Shown here: piece after piece, positions 35,608-45,527 of the stretch
How positions within the stretch are numbered: the stretch's first letter is position 1
Layout of the letters: each line of letters begins with the position of its first letter
From: Dyadobacter endophyticus
GTDB lineage: Bacteria > Bacteroidota > Bacteroidia > Cytophagales > Spirosomataceae
Assembly: GCF_014641595.1 (NCBI RefSeq)
Contig: NZ_BMIA01000004.1
Coordinates: forward strand, 124,001-188,000
Direction of reading: 5' to 3'
DNA length: 64,000 nt
Program-made: the position numbers and the translations under genes
Notes under the pieces: generated by a model
Told to the model about the DNA's origin: nothing
The model's input: the letters and a program-made list of their open reading frames with translations, nothing else
Database searches by the model: none

Positions 35608-38600
35608 ATGACAAAACCTTACTTTATAAATTTGCGTATAGAGCAGTACGGTAATACAGGCAGGGTCGCGCTGGCGGCACTGTTGCTCGGGTTGTCCACG
35701 CCACAGCAGACTTATGCTTCGCGGCCATTGGCGCCGGCAGTTGTGAAGGCAGACAAGCCCGTCACCGGTGTGATACGCGACAAGGACTCCGGCCAGCCGC
35801 TGCCGGGCGTATCGGTGATTGTCAAGGGTTCTTCCAATGGCACGATAACTGATCAGGACGGTAAATACCAGCTTATTGCGCCGGAAAACGCGACGCTGGT
35901 CATCTCTTTTATCGGTTATGCGTCCGTGGAAAAGCCTGTTGGCGGACAAACGCAGATCGCCGTGGAACTGAGCCCCGATACACGCCAGCTCAGCGAGCTC
36001 GTGGTGGTGGGGTATGGCACGCAAAGCAAGGCGGAATTCACCGGTTCGGCCGTCCGCTTGAAGGGCGAAGCCATTAAGGAACAGCCGATCCAGAGCTTCG
36101 ATCAGGCACTTGCGGGACGCGCGGCGGGGGTAAGCATTTCTCAGCCAAACGGTGTGCTCAATAACCCGCCGGTGATCCGTATCCGGGGTGTTAACTCTAT
36201 TTCACTGAGCTCTTACCCGCTGGTGGTAGTGGATGGTATTCCGATCAACACCGGTAATGTCTCGACGAGCACTGCGGTGCCAAACAACCCGCTGGGGGAT
36301 ATTAACCCGGCAGATATCGAGTCGATTGACGTGCTGAAAGACGCCGCTTCGACATCCATTTACGGTTCACGGGCGGCTGCGGGCGTACTTTTAATTACTA
36401 CCAAAAGAGGCAAAACGGGTAAGCCGAGGATCAACGTCGAATCCTGGGCGGGCGTATCGGAAGTAACGCGGCTTCCCGAGCTCCTGAATGCCGGTCAATA
36501 CATTGCTATCAAGAACGAGGCGGTGCTGAATGCCAAGATTTTAGGAGGAAATGAAAACAATGATAAAGTACCTTCCGCATTGTTTTTTCCCAATAATAAT
36601 CCCGATGGCACGCCGGTCGACACGCGCTGGTATGATTACATTTACCGCACCGGCGTTTCCCAGAACCACAACCTGAGCGTTTCGGGCGGTACGCAAAGCA
36701 CCAGCTATTACTTTTCAGCCAATTACAGCAAGCAGAACGGCTTCCTCCGTGCCAATGAGTTCGACCGCAAATCGGCCCGTTTCAATATTGATCAGGAGGT
36801 GAACCGATGGCTGAAACTGAACGGAAGCGTTTCCTACAATACTACCAACAATGCATCGCCCTACGCCGGTTCTTTGCCGGGTTCGAACTTTTTCCTGGTC
36901 GGCCTGGCGCGGCTCGCTACCGCATTGCCGCCAAACGTGCCGGCCTACAACCCGGATGGTTCCTATAACATCAGCACCGCCAGCCCGAACACGATCGGAA
37001 TGGGCAATAACCTGGTGGTGAGCAACTGGGGTAACCCGGTGGCGCAGCTGGACAAAAACCATTACACGTCGTCCAACGATCGCATCATCGGCAGCTTCGC
37101 CGCGACGGCGCAAATCCTGAAAAACCTGCAATTCCGCACGAGCTACGCAATCGATCGCCTCCGTACGGAGACCAAAACCTTCGATAGCGCTTTGCAGGGC
37201 AACGGTTATTCCACCAAAGGCAATGCCGTGAACGTATCGGCCCTGCGCGACAACTGGAACTGGACGAATACATTGACGTTCACGCCCACATTCGGCAAGC
37301 ATTCGGTGTCGGTACTGGCGGGATATGATGTGCAGAAATTCAATAATTCAGCCTGGGGCGCATCACGTTCGCAAGGGGCCGATCCGTTTTTTGAAAACTA
37401 CCAGGGCAACTGGGGATCCATTACCAGTTCCGGCAACGAGCTCGACCAGCGGGCGTACCTTTCGTATTTTTCACGCGTGAGTTATGACCTGGGCAAGAAG
37501 TATTTTGTAACGGTCAACTTCCGTCGCGATGGTAATTCCGCCTTGGGTTTGGACAAAAAGTACGGAAACTTCGGCGGCATTTCGGGGGGCTGGGCATTGT
37601 CGGAGGAGGCATTTTACAAAAACCTGGGCCTGGCTTCGGTACTGAGTTCGGTGAAGTTGCGGGCAAGTTGGGGCCGGGTCGGAAATGGCAATATCAGCAA
37701 TGCATTCGGTTCGCTGGAATTGTACAACGGCGGTCTGTACGGAAGCTCGCCCACCTGGGCGATCTCGCAGGCGGGTAACTCCGACCTGGGGTGGGAAACC
37801 AGCCGGCAAACCAACATCGGTACCGACCTGGGCCTGTTCGACGATCGCATCCAGATCGACCTTACCTATTTTGACAACAATGTCGACGGCCTGATCCTGA
37901 GCGCACCACAGGCTGTATCGAAAGGCATTCCCGGCAATTCGATCCTTCGCAACGTAGGCACGATGTTCAATAGGGGCGTGGAACTCGGTATTTCGGCCAA
38001 TATCGTTCGCTCGGGCGAATTTTCGTGGAATGCGTCGGTCAACTTCACGAAGTTGAAAAACAAGGTGACGGCGCTCTCGGATGGTAATACCGACATTGTG
38101 GGTACCACGCATGTCGCTTACGAAACGACAAACGTGACCCGCGTAGGGCATTCCGTAGGTAGCCTGTACGGTGCCCGAACGGCGGGTGTGAACCCGGAGA
38201 ATGGCCGGCGGATTTTCATCAATGCCAAAGGCGAGAAGGTGCAATACAGCCAGATTGTAGGCCCGGGCGAAAGTAACTGGACGTACCTGGACGGTTCCAA
38301 AGCAGCCGCCATTACCGGTGCCGACTACTACCTGATCGGCGACGCGCTGCCGAAATGGTACGGCGGTTTTTCCAACACATTCAAATATGGTGCATTCGAT
38401 GCTTCGGTGAACCTGACATTCGCGGGGGGTAACTACGTCATGAACGGCACCCGTGCCACTTTGCTCGACCAGCGCGCTTACAATAACTCCACCGAAATCC
38501 TGAAACGCTGGCAAAAACCCGGCGACGTGACCGACATTCCAAGGCTCGTTTACAACGACCAGCTGTCGAGTGGGTCTTCGTTTCCGGTTTCTACCAATGC

Positions 38601-38853
38601 GGAAAAGGCCGATTTCCTCCGTCTGCAGAACCTCTCGCTGGGTTACCGGCTGCCTGCTTCGGCGTTCGGCAACTCGGGCATAGGGCCGGTGCGCATTTAC
38701 GCGCAGGGATCGAACCTGTTCCTGCTTACGAAGTACAACGGCACCGATCCCGAATCGTCGGTGAACGGCAATTCCAACACCACGCCCGGTATCGAGAAAA
38801 ACTCGGTAGGGCAGGCGCGGACTTTTACACTCGGGGTTAATCTTAGTTTCTAA
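35608..38853 (+). CDS. SusC-like TonB-dependent outer-membrane receptor
   Basis: Starting at the ATG at 35608 the product has 1081 residues. The frame is open back to 35377, but that extension would overlap the DUF1684 gene by 76 bases and hide the signal peptide, so I reject it. Parts: signal peptide (to about residue 37), carboxypeptidase-like domain (about 50-125, GVIRDKDSGQPLPGVSVIVKG), TonB box ELVVVGYGTQ, plug (with DGIPINTGN and DVLKDAASTSIYGSRAA) and barrel ending NLSF. There is no STN domain, so signalling through FecR is not expected; control may come from the upstream promoter and operator. SusD follows 19 bases on. Confidence 0.95.
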   Translation: MTKPYFINLRIEQYGNTGRVALAALLLGLSTPQQTYASRPLAPAVVKADKPVTGVIRDKDSGQPLPGVSVIVKGSSNGTITDQDGKYQLIAPENATLVISFIGYASVEKPVGGQTQIAVELSPDTRQLSELVVVGYGTQSKAEFTGSAVRLKGEAIKEQPIQSFDQALAGRAAGVSISQPNGVLNNPPVIRIRGVNSISLSSYPLVVVDGIPINTGNVSTSTAVPNNPLGDINPADIESIDVLKDAASTSIYGSRAAAGVLLITTKRGKTGKPRINVESWAGVSEVTRLPELLNAGQYIAIKNEAVLNAKILGGNENNDKVPSALFFPNNNPDGTPVDTRWYDYIYRTGVSQNHNLSVSGGTQSTSYYFSANYSKQNGFLRANEFDRKSARFNIDQEVNRWLKLNGSVSYNTTNNASPYAGSLPGSNFFLVGLARLATALPPNVPAYNPDGSYNISTASPNTIGMGNNLVVSNWGNPVAQLDKNHYTSSNDRIIGSFAATAQILKNLQFRTSYAIDRLRTETKTFDSALQGNGYSTKGNAVNVSALRDNWNWTNTLTFTPTFGKHSVSVLAGYDVQKFNNSAWGASRSQGADPFFENYQGNWGSITSSGNELDQRAYLSYFSRVSYDLGKKYFVTVNFRRDGNSALGLDKKYGNFGGISGGWALSEEAFYKNLGLASVLSSVKLRASWGRVGNGNISNAFGSLELYNGGLYGSSPTWAISQAGNSDLGWETSRQTNIGTDLGLFDDRIQIDLTYFDNNVDGLILSAPQAVSKGIPGNSILRNVGTMFNRGVELGISANIVRSGEFSWNASVNFTKLKNKVTALSDGNTDIVGTTHVAYETTNVTRVGHSVGSLYGARTAGVNPENGRRIFINAKGEKVQYSQIVGPGESNWTYLDGSKAAAITGADYYLIGDALPKWYGGFSNTFKYGAFDASVNLTFAGGNYVMNGTRATLLDQRAYNNSTEILKRWQKPGDVTDIPRLVYNDQLSSGSSFPVSTNAEKADFLRLQNLSLGYRLPASAFGNSGIGPVRIYAQGSNLFLLTKYNGTDPESSVNGNSNTTPGIEKNSVGQARTFTLGVNLSF

Positions 38854-38872
38854 CTTATCAGGTATTATCAAT

Positions 38873-40330
38873 ATGAAAATATTCACTCAAATAGGCCATA
38901 GATCAATAGGTTGGGGCTTTTCTGTCGCATTTGCATTGCTATTGCCCTCGTGCGATTCCGACAAGTTGCTCAATCCGGTTCCCGAAACTTCTATCACCGG
39001 GGCCAATGCGTTTGAAACGCCGGAACGCGTTCTGGGGCTAGTCAATGGGGTTTACAAATCGGCCAAAGGCGGTAATTTTTACGGGGGCAACTATTATACC
39101 TATTCCGAAGTAAGGGGCGAAGAGTTTATCAACCGCACCAGCAACACTTTTACTGCATTTGAGGCCTGGAACCATACGCTGAATGCGAGCTCCAACTTCA
39201 TTGCGGGTTTCTGGGCGAGCGGCTATGAGACGATTAACAACGCCAATATCCTCATCAAGGGCATTGGCGAGCATCCGGGCGTGGTGAGCGAAGCGGTGGC
39301 GAAGCAATATGTAGCCGAGGCGAAATTCGTGCGGGCACTGAGCTACTTCGCGCTCGTGACCGCCTATGCGCGACCTTATAATGAAGATCAGGGCGCTTCG
39401 AAAGGCTTGCCGCTCCGGTTGCAGGCGGAAACCACCACGGCTAACAACGATCTCAAAAGAAGTACCGTCGCCGAGGTTTACGCGCAGATCATCAAAGACC
39501 TGGACCATGCCGAGGCCGACCTGCCTTTGAATTACAGCACCGCATTGCTCAATACCACCCGCGCACACCGCAATACGGCCATTGCGCTCAAAACCAGGGT
39601 ATATCTCAACAGCGGAAAGTATGCGAAAGTGGTGGAGGAAGCAAAAAAGATTGTTTCCATTACCCCGCCATTCGCGGCAGCAACGGGCGTGAAGCATCAA
39701 CTGGGCAGTATCGTCGAAATTTTTACGACCAATTACACCAGCACCGAATCGATCCTTTCCGTGCCGATGACCGAGCTCGACAACGTGACCGGACAGACGT
39801 CTTTCCCTTACGTGATCAATGCCAATTCGGAGTACAACCTCAATCCGGCCGGCATCTGGGGCGATACCGGGTGGCGGACGACTGACCTTCGGCGCACCTT
39901 CGCGCGGACGGCCTCGGGCGTGCAGTTTCTCACGAAATATGCCAAGCCATCACCATTCCTGGATTACCTGCCCATTCTGCGCTATTCGGAAATATTGCTG
40001 AACTACGCCGAAGCCGCAGCCCGCACCGGCGACCTCGCTACGGCCACTGCATTGCTCAAAGCCGTCCGCAACCGTTCCGACGCGAGCTACGAGTTCCCGA
40101 AAGAGGCAACCGGCACGCAGCAGGCATTGGTCGCGACGATCCTCAACGAACGGCGGATTGAGTTGCTGGGCGAAGGGCTCCGCTCGATCGATATCCTGCG
40201 TAACCTGGCACCATTCCCCGCCAAATCCGGCAACGGACTAGTGGCTCCCGAAGTGGTATCTGCACAGGCGAATTATGTGTTTCCATTACCCAACACGGAG
40301 ATCGTGACCAACAAGCTGCTGCTAGACTAG
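38873..40330 (+). CDS. SusD/RagB-family glycan-binding lipoprotein
   Basis: The product has 485 residues with a lipobox LPSC followed by DSDK. SusD signatures: YVAEAKFVRALSYFALVTAYARP in the N-terminal helices, ILRYSEILLNYAEAAARTGD and ILNERRIELLGEGLRSIDILRN in the C-terminal part, ending in TNKLLLD. The protein is at the short end of the family, with fewer middle loops than its paralogues here. It partners the SusC encoded 19 bases upstream. A 20-base palindrome at 40370 follows, probably marking the end of this transcript. Substrate unknown. Confidence 0.94.
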   Translation: MKIFTQIGHRSIGWGFSVAFALLLPSCDSDKLLNPVPETSITGANAFETPERVLGLVNGVYKSAKGGNFYGGNYYTYSEVRGEEFINRTSNTFTAFEAWNHTLNASSNFIAGFWASGYETINNANILIKGIGEHPGVVSEAVAKQYVAEAKFVRALSYFALVTAYARPYNEDQGASKGLPLRLQAETTTANNDLKRSTVAEVYAQIIKDLDHAEADLPLNYSTALLNTTRAHRNTAIALKTRVYLNSGKYAKVVEEAKKIVSITPPFAAATGVKHQLGSIVEIFTTNYTSTESILSVPMTELDNVTGQTSFPYVINANSEYNLNPAGIWGDTGWRTTDLRRTFARTASGVQFLTKYAKPSPFLDYLPILRYSEILLNYAEAAARTGDLATATALLKAVRNRSDASYEFPKEATGTQQALVATILNERRIELLGEGLRSIDILRNLAPFPAKSGNGLVAPEVVSAQANYVFPLPNTEIVTNKLLLD

Positions 40331-40369
40331 CATCCTCTGCCCCCTAATCCGTTGCCCGGGAGATCATTG

Positions 40370-40389
40370 CCCCGGACTTAAGTCCGGGG
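40370..40389. terminator. Perfect 20-base GC-rich palindrome after the SusD gene
   Basis: CCCCGGACTT joined directly to AAGTCCGGGG forms a complete palindrome 40 bases after the SusD stop. The short T-containing tail (TTCT) is weak. It could end the SusCD transcript, or be one copy of a dispersed palindromic repeat; no second copy was noticed in this window. Confidence 0.5.
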
Positions 40390-40517
40390 TTCTAGTGGTA
40401 TCATATCAGATCTTTGGGGAAATAAGCAGGCTATGATTTTTGATTTATTATATTTGTATATTAAATCTATAAAATTAATAGATTAATAAAATTCAGAAAC
40501 GACTAAATACGAGGCGC

Positions 40518-40760
40518 ATGAAAACCTATCAACTCAAACTCACATATCCGGAGACGCTCAGTGTACACCATATCACTTCATTGGTAGAATCGGTCAAAGG
40601 GGTCAGAATCCAGCGATTGAACATCATCGGGCGAGGGCGCGAGTTTGTGGGGGTCCTCGTAGTGGAAGCTTCGGGCCTGCTGCATTATGACTCACTCGTT
40701 GAACGCATTCGCTCCCGCCAGGAAGTGCTGCTCGACGAACCCGAAATCGCTCCGCTTTAA
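40518..40760 (+). CDS. 80-residue protein of unknown function
   Basis: I do not recognise this small cytosolic protein. It has no signal peptide and no Cys or His cluster. The order of predicted elements, strand (TYQLKLTYPE), helix (HHITSLVESVKG), strand pair (IQRLNIIGRGREFVGVLVVEA), helix (YDSLVERIRSR), strand (EVLLDEP), would suit a ferredoxin/ACT-like fold. Such small domains often bind ligands or pair with a regulator. The gene is flanked by a palindrome (40370) and a hairpin (40800-40840) and sits between two SusCD pairs. An AT-rich stretch with an exact -7 box (TATATTTG, 40449-40456) lies about 60 bases upstream, so it probably has its own promoter. Confidence 0.7.
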   Translation: MKTYQLKLTYPETLSVHHITSLVESVKGVRIQRLNIIGRGREFVGVLVVEASGLLHYDSLVERIRSRQEVLLDEPEIAPL

Positions 40761-40799
40761 CTGCCGCATTCTCACCCAATAGTATTTTAATTTCGACCT

Positions 40800-40840
40800 G
40801 CTGCTATAATGCTTCTGTCTGTGGGGAGTGTTATAGCAGC
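40800..40840. promoter_or_regulatory. 10-base inverted repeat between the 80-residue gene and SusC
   Basis: GCTGCTATAA (40800-40809) and TTATAGCAGC (40831-40840) are exact inverted copies 21 bases apart. There is no T run after it, so a terminator is doubtful. It could be a regulator site for the following susC operon or an RNA hairpin in its leader. Confidence 0.5.
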
Positions 40841-40891
40841 TTGCGTTTACCTATAAGCGTTACCCATTTCTTACTCACCTGATCGTCATAC

Positions 40892-43800
40892 ATGAAGCGA
40901 ATTTTATTGTTTACAATGCTGATGCTGGCCGCCACGCTGGCCTCCGCACAAGAAACCGTGAAGGGTCTTGTGAAAGACCATATCGGCCAGTCGCTGCCGG
41001 GAGCTACGGTCGTCCAGAAAGGCACTTCCAAATATGCCGTAACGGACCCGGACGGGACATTTGAAATCGCAGCTGGCAAAGAGTTTCCCTTTACGTTGCA
41101 AATTAACCTTACCGGCTACGAGCAACAGGACGTCGAAGTCTATGAACTCTCGACCGCGCCCATTGATGTGGTGCTGAAAACAGCCAATGTGCTCGATCAG
41201 GTGGTTGTAATCGGGTACGGAACGCAGAAAAAGGGTGATTTAACCGGCTCTGTATCATCCATTTCTACGGGCGATCTCAAAGGTGTACCCATCAGTTCGC
41301 TCGACCGCGCCTTGCAGGGGCGTGCGGCGGGTGTGCAGGTCACGCAATCGTCGGGGCAGCCGGGAAGCTCAGTGAGCATCAAGATCCGCGGCGGCAACTC
41401 CATCAACGGCGCGAACGAACCGCTGTATGTCATCGATGGATTCCCGGTTTACAACAACAATAGCTATGCCGATGCGGGCGTTACCAACGGCCCCACTATC
41501 AACGCATTATCTACCCTGAACCCCAGCGATATCGAATCCATCGACATTCTCAAAGACGCTTCCGCCACAGCCATTTACGGCTCGCGCGGTGCGAACGGCG
41601 TGGTGATTATTACCACCAAAAAAGGGAAGCAGGGCAAGAATGTGATCACCTACGACGGCTACTATGGCGTTCAGAAAGTATTGAACAGGCTTTCGTTGCT
41701 GAATGCGCAGCAATGGGCGCTACTAAAAAACGACGCGATGGCCGACTCCAAAAAGGCACCCGCGTTCAGTCAGACGGAAATCGATAGCCTGGGGAGGCCG
41801 GGCGTCGGTACCGACTGGCAGGACGAGGCATTCCGCCAGGCGTCCATCCAGAACCACAGCCTTTCGTTTTCGGGAGGGGATGAGAAGACCCGCTTCGCAT
41901 TGTCGGGTAACTATTTTAAACAGAATGGGATATTGCACAATACAGACTTCGAGCGCTACTCTTTCCGGATCAATATCGACCGCGATATGACGAAGCGTTT
42001 TAAGATCGGTTTCAATTTTACGGGCAGCAAGTCGTCGGCCCAGGTAGCACCGGAAAACGTGGTGCCCAACCTGCTGCAAATGCCGCCGACCATGCCTGTT
42101 TATGACCCTACCAGTGCTAACGGCTTTACATTAAGAAGCATTTACGACACCCCGCTGGCCAACCCTATTGCGACGCTATTCCTGCAAGTGAACGAAACCC
42201 ACATTTTCCGCGGCTTCGGCAACGCTTATGGCGAGTACCAGATCGCCGACGGCCTCAAAGCCAAGGTTTCGCTCGGTACAGACATTCTGCTCAATAAACA
42301 AAACCGCTACCTGCCATCTACCTTGCAGGAGGGCAGCGGGCTTAACGGCCAGGGCATTGTAGGGAATAAGAACACCATCGGCTGGCTGAACGAGAACACA
42401 TTGAGCTACAATAAAGCTTTCAGCGAAGACCACGCCCTCGATGCCGTGGTGGGCATCACCCAGCAGGCATCCACCACCGAAAACACCATAGCCCGCGGTG
42501 CTACTTTCGTGAGCGACGATTTCAGCTACCACAACCTCGGCGGCGGTACCACTTTCCAGAATGCCTCGTCCAATTATTTCAAATGGACGTTGCTTTCGTA
42601 CCTGGGCCGGGTGAACTATACTTTCCGTAGCAAATACAACCTCACGCTCACCGCCCGGGCGGATGGCTCTTCGAGGCTTGGTAAGGACAAAAAATGGGGC
42701 TTCTTTCCTTCGGCTGCATTCTCGTGGAACCTGGGTCGGGAGGATTTTATGCGTAATGTGCAGGAAATCAGTAACCTGAAATTTCGTGTGAGCGGAGGTG
42801 TGACGGGCAACCAGGAGATTGCACCCTACACGTCGCTCGCACAGGAAGCGTATTACAGCTATTTGTTCGGCCGGAAACTCGTGGCGGGTTATGCGCCGAA
42901 CGGCATTGCCAACCCCAACCTCGGCTGGGAGCAGACCGCACAATATGATGCCGGTATCGATTTGGGTTTATTCAAAAACCGCGTGAATGTAACGCTGGAT
43001 GCCTATTACAAGAAAACGACCGACCTGCTGCTCGACGTGCCGCTGCCTTACACAAGCGGTTATCCCAATGCATTCCAGAATTACGGAAGCGTGGAGAACA
43101 AGGGGATCGAGCTGTCGATCAATACCGTGAATTCCGAAGGCGCACTTGGCTGGACGACAGATTTTGTTTTTTCTACCAACCGTAACAAAGTGCTAAGCCT
43201 TGGCCCCGGTGTGAGCTCGGTGATTTCCGGCGTGTCTATCGCGCAGGTGGGCTATCCGCTAGGTTCTTTTTTAGTATTGAAAACCAACGGCATATTCCAG
43301 TCCGGCGACGATATCGCGAACCTGCCTAAGTTTAATGCGAACGACAAGGCCGGTAGCCAGCGGTATGTGGATGTGAGCGGCGCGAACGGGACGCCCGACG
43401 GTACCATCACCCAGGCTTACGACCGTGTGATAGTAGGCAATGCACAGCCGAGGTTTATTTTTGGATTAACCAATAATTTCTCCTACAAAAATTTCGACCT
43501 GAATGTGCTGCTGCAAGGGCAGTCGGGCAACAAGGTATACAATGCCAATCAGGCCAACCTCGAACTCGGTACAGGCTACATTAATGGCTCCACCACCATG
43601 CTCGACCGCTGGACGCCCACTAACCCGAGCAATGTGATCCACCGGGCCATCGAAAACCCGGCCGTGACCGTCTCCGACCGCTATATTGAAAACGGGTCGT
43701 ACTTGCGGCTGAAAAACCTGAGCCTGGGTTATTCGCTGCCGGCTTCGATTACGGGCAAGTTAGGGATCAGTCAATTGCGCTTTTACGTCACCGCGCAAAA

Positions 43801-43939
43801 CTGGGTAACCTGGACGAAATACACGGGCTACGATCCCGAAGTGAGTCGCAACGAGCAGGCCACGCTCACACAAGGCGTCGACAACGGGGTTTACCCTGCC
43901 AGCAAAACCTTTCTGGGCGGTTTGACGCTCACATTCTGA
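40892..43939 (+). CDS. SusC-like TonB-dependent outer-membrane receptor
   Basis: The product has 1015 residues: signal peptide (to about 19, LASAQ), carboxypeptidase-like domain (about 23-97, GLVKDHIGQSLPGATVVQKG), TonB box DQVVVIGYGTQ, plug with DGFPVYNNN and DILKDASATAIYGSRGANG, and a barrel ending GGLTLTF. No STN domain. SusD follows after 24 bases, and then four sulfatase genes and an enolase-superfamily gene on the same strand, so the imported glycan is probably sulfated. The 131-base gap before it holds an exact 10-base inverted repeat that could take part in control. Confidence 0.95.
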   Translation: MKRILLFTMLMLAATLASAQETVKGLVKDHIGQSLPGATVVQKGTSKYAVTDPDGTFEIAAGKEFPFTLQINLTGYEQQDVEVYELSTAPIDVVLKTANVLDQVVVIGYGTQKKGDLTGSVSSISTGDLKGVPISSLDRALQGRAAGVQVTQSSGQPGSSVSIKIRGGNSINGANEPLYVIDGFPVYNNNSYADAGVTNGPTINALSTLNPSDIESIDILKDASATAIYGSRGANGVVIITTKKGKQGKNVITYDGYYGVQKVLNRLSLLNAQQWALLKNDAMADSKKAPAFSQTEIDSLGRPGVGTDWQDEAFRQASIQNHSLSFSGGDEKTRFALSGNYFKQNGILHNTDFERYSFRINIDRDMTKRFKIGFNFTGSKSSAQVAPENVVPNLLQMPPTMPVYDPTSANGFTLRSIYDTPLANPIATLFLQVNETHIFRGFGNAYGEYQIADGLKAKVSLGTDILLNKQNRYLPSTLQEGSGLNGQGIVGNKNTIGWLNENTLSYNKAFSEDHALDAVVGITQQASTTENTIARGATFVSDDFSYHNLGGGTTFQNASSNYFKWTLLSYLGRVNYTFRSKYNLTLTARADGSSRLGKDKKWGFFPSAAFSWNLGREDFMRNVQEISNLKFRVSGGVTGNQEIAPYTSLAQEAYYSYLFGRKLVAGYAPNGIANPNLGWEQTAQYDAGIDLGLFKNRVNVTLDAYYKKTTDLLLDVPLPYTSGYPNAFQNYGSVENKGIELSINTVNSEGALGWTTDFVFSTNRNKVLSLGPGVSSVISGVSIAQVGYPLGSFLVLKTNGIFQSGDDIANLPKFNANDKAGSQRYVDVSGANGTPDGTITQAYDRVIVGNAQPRFIFGLTNNFSYKNFDLNVLLQGQSGNKVYNANQANLELGTGYINGSTTMLDRWTPTNPSNVIHRAIENPAVTVSDRYIENGSYLRLKNLSLGYSLPASITGKLGISQLRFYVTAQNWVTWTKYTGYDPEVSRNEQATLTQGVDNGVYPASKTFLGGLTLTF

Positions 43940-43963
43940 TCAGAAGATTTTAGGAAAACAACC

Positions 43964-45496
43964 ATGAGAAAATTCAGTTATCAAATACAAAAAAGCCTGC
44001 TGGCCGCAGCATTATCTGCATTGCTGGGCGGCTGCGTGGACCTGGAAGAATCACCGAAATCGTTCGTTTCTTCCGACCAGTTTTTCAAAACCCAGGCCGA
44101 TGCCCTCGCCGGCGTCAGCGCGATATATTTCCGCCTCAATTCTAGTGGGCAAACGCCCTACCACATCCTTTTTTCGACAGGTATGGACATGATGAGCGAC
44201 GATGTGCAGCCGGGCCCGGGCGCGACCAATGCGGATGTGCGCTCACAATCGGTGCTCTCGCATTCGTCCACGGGCCAACGCGTGCGCGAGATCTGGCAGC
44301 AGCATTACGACGCGGTCAACCGTGCGAACATCGCCATTGACAAAATCCCCCAAATTGCGATGGACGAAACGTTGCGTAGCCGCCTTGTGCTGGAAGCGAA
44401 GTTCTTGCGTGCATTGTTTTACTTCAACCTTGTGCGCCTGTATGGCGATGTGCCGCTGATTTTGCATGAAACCACTTCACTCAGCCCGGCCGACCTGTAC
44501 GTGGAGCGCACACCTGTGGAGCAGGTTTATCAGCAGATTATCCAGGATTTGAAGGATGCCGAAGGGCTGCCCAATGAGCCATTCGCCAAATCGGGTGCGA
44601 AATACAGTGCGGGAGATGCCGGGCGTGCTACCGGCGGCGCGGCGCGGTCGTTACTGGCGAAGGTGTACCTGACGCGCTACGATTATCCCAATGCGATCCA
44701 GAAATCGAAAGAAGTAATCGACGGGCCGTTCGGCTACGGGTTGTTCGCTGACTATGCGCATGCTTTTTTGCCCGCTCATAAAAACGGTATAGAGCATATT
44801 TTCTCGGCCCAGTTCGAATCCAATGCAGATTCGCACGGCAACAACCAGGCCATGCGGGAAGCGCCCACGGGCATCCCGGGTCTGAACGGCAACTTCGCCG
44901 AGCAGCCGTTGCCCGGCATTTACGAACTTTATTCAGCGAACGACAAGCGCCGGGACGTAAGTTTTATCACTTCCATTGTAAGTCCGGCCAATGGGCAGAC
45001 CTATAAACTGACTGTGAAAGATCCTGCAACAGGTGGTACGAAGCCCAACCCGCATTTCAACAAATGGTGGGACCCTGCACAGGCCGGTAACCTTTCGCAA
45101 TCGGCGGCGAACGTGTCCATATTGCGTTTCTCGGATGTACTCCTGATCCACGCCGAGGCCGAAAACGAGCAGAATGGACCTACTGCCGCGGCATATGCTT
45201 CCTACAACAAAGTACGCCGGCGGGCGGGCCTGGCCGATCTTACCTCAGGGTTGTCGCAGGCACGTTTCCGCGATTCGCTGCGCGTAGACCGCCGTCTGGA
45301 ATTTGTATTCGAATACTCGCGCTGGTTCGACCTGATCCGCTATAAACCATTAGAAGGGCCTGATTCTTACCTTATTAAATCCTTGCACGCCGCCGGTAAA
45401 ACGAACGCGCAACCCAAGCACTACCTGTACCCGATCCCCCAGCAGGAGATCGATAACAATCCGAAGTTGCAAGGGAAGCAGAATCCGGGGTGGTAG
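43964..45496 (+). CDS. SusD/RagB-family glycan-binding lipoprotein
   Basis: The product has 510 residues with a lipobox LGGC and then VDLEE, acidic and fit for surface export. SusD elements are EAKFLRALFYFNLVRLYGDVPL, ILRFSDVLLIHAEAENEQNG, and DRRLEFVFEYSRWFDLIRYK, ending QNPGW as in many members. It sits 24 bases after its SusC and 31 bases before the first sulfatase gene, so surface capture and desulfation of one glycan are probably coupled. Confidence 0.95.
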   Translation: MRKFSYQIQKSLLAAALSALLGGCVDLEESPKSFVSSDQFFKTQADALAGVSAIYFRLNSSGQTPYHILFSTGMDMMSDDVQPGPGATNADVRSQSVLSHSSTGQRVREIWQQHYDAVNRANIAIDKIPQIAMDETLRSRLVLEAKFLRALFYFNLVRLYGDVPLILHETTSLSPADLYVERTPVEQVYQQIIQDLKDAEGLPNEPFAKSGAKYSAGDAGRATGGAARSLLAKVYLTRYDYPNAIQKSKEVIDGPFGYGLFADYAHAFLPAHKNGIEHIFSAQFESNADSHGNNQAMREAPTGIPGLNGNFAEQPLPGIYELYSANDKRRDVSFITSIVSPANGQTYKLTVKDPATGGTKPNPHFNKWWDPAQAGNLSQSAANVSILRFSDVLLIHAEAENEQNGPTAAAYASYNKVRRRAGLADLTSGLSQARFRDSLRVDRRLEFVFEYSRWFDLIRYKPLEGPDSYLIKSLHAAGKTNAQPKHYLYPIPQQEIDNNPKLQGKQNPGW

Positions 45497-45527
45497 GGTA
45501 TTATCAGAAGGACAATCACCAAAACAT

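Noticed and set aside
37471..38886. Open frame of ~471 codons on the minus strand opposite the SusC gene
   Set aside because: It is the shadow of a certain SusC gene; Arg/Val/His-rich translation without signal peptide or motif.
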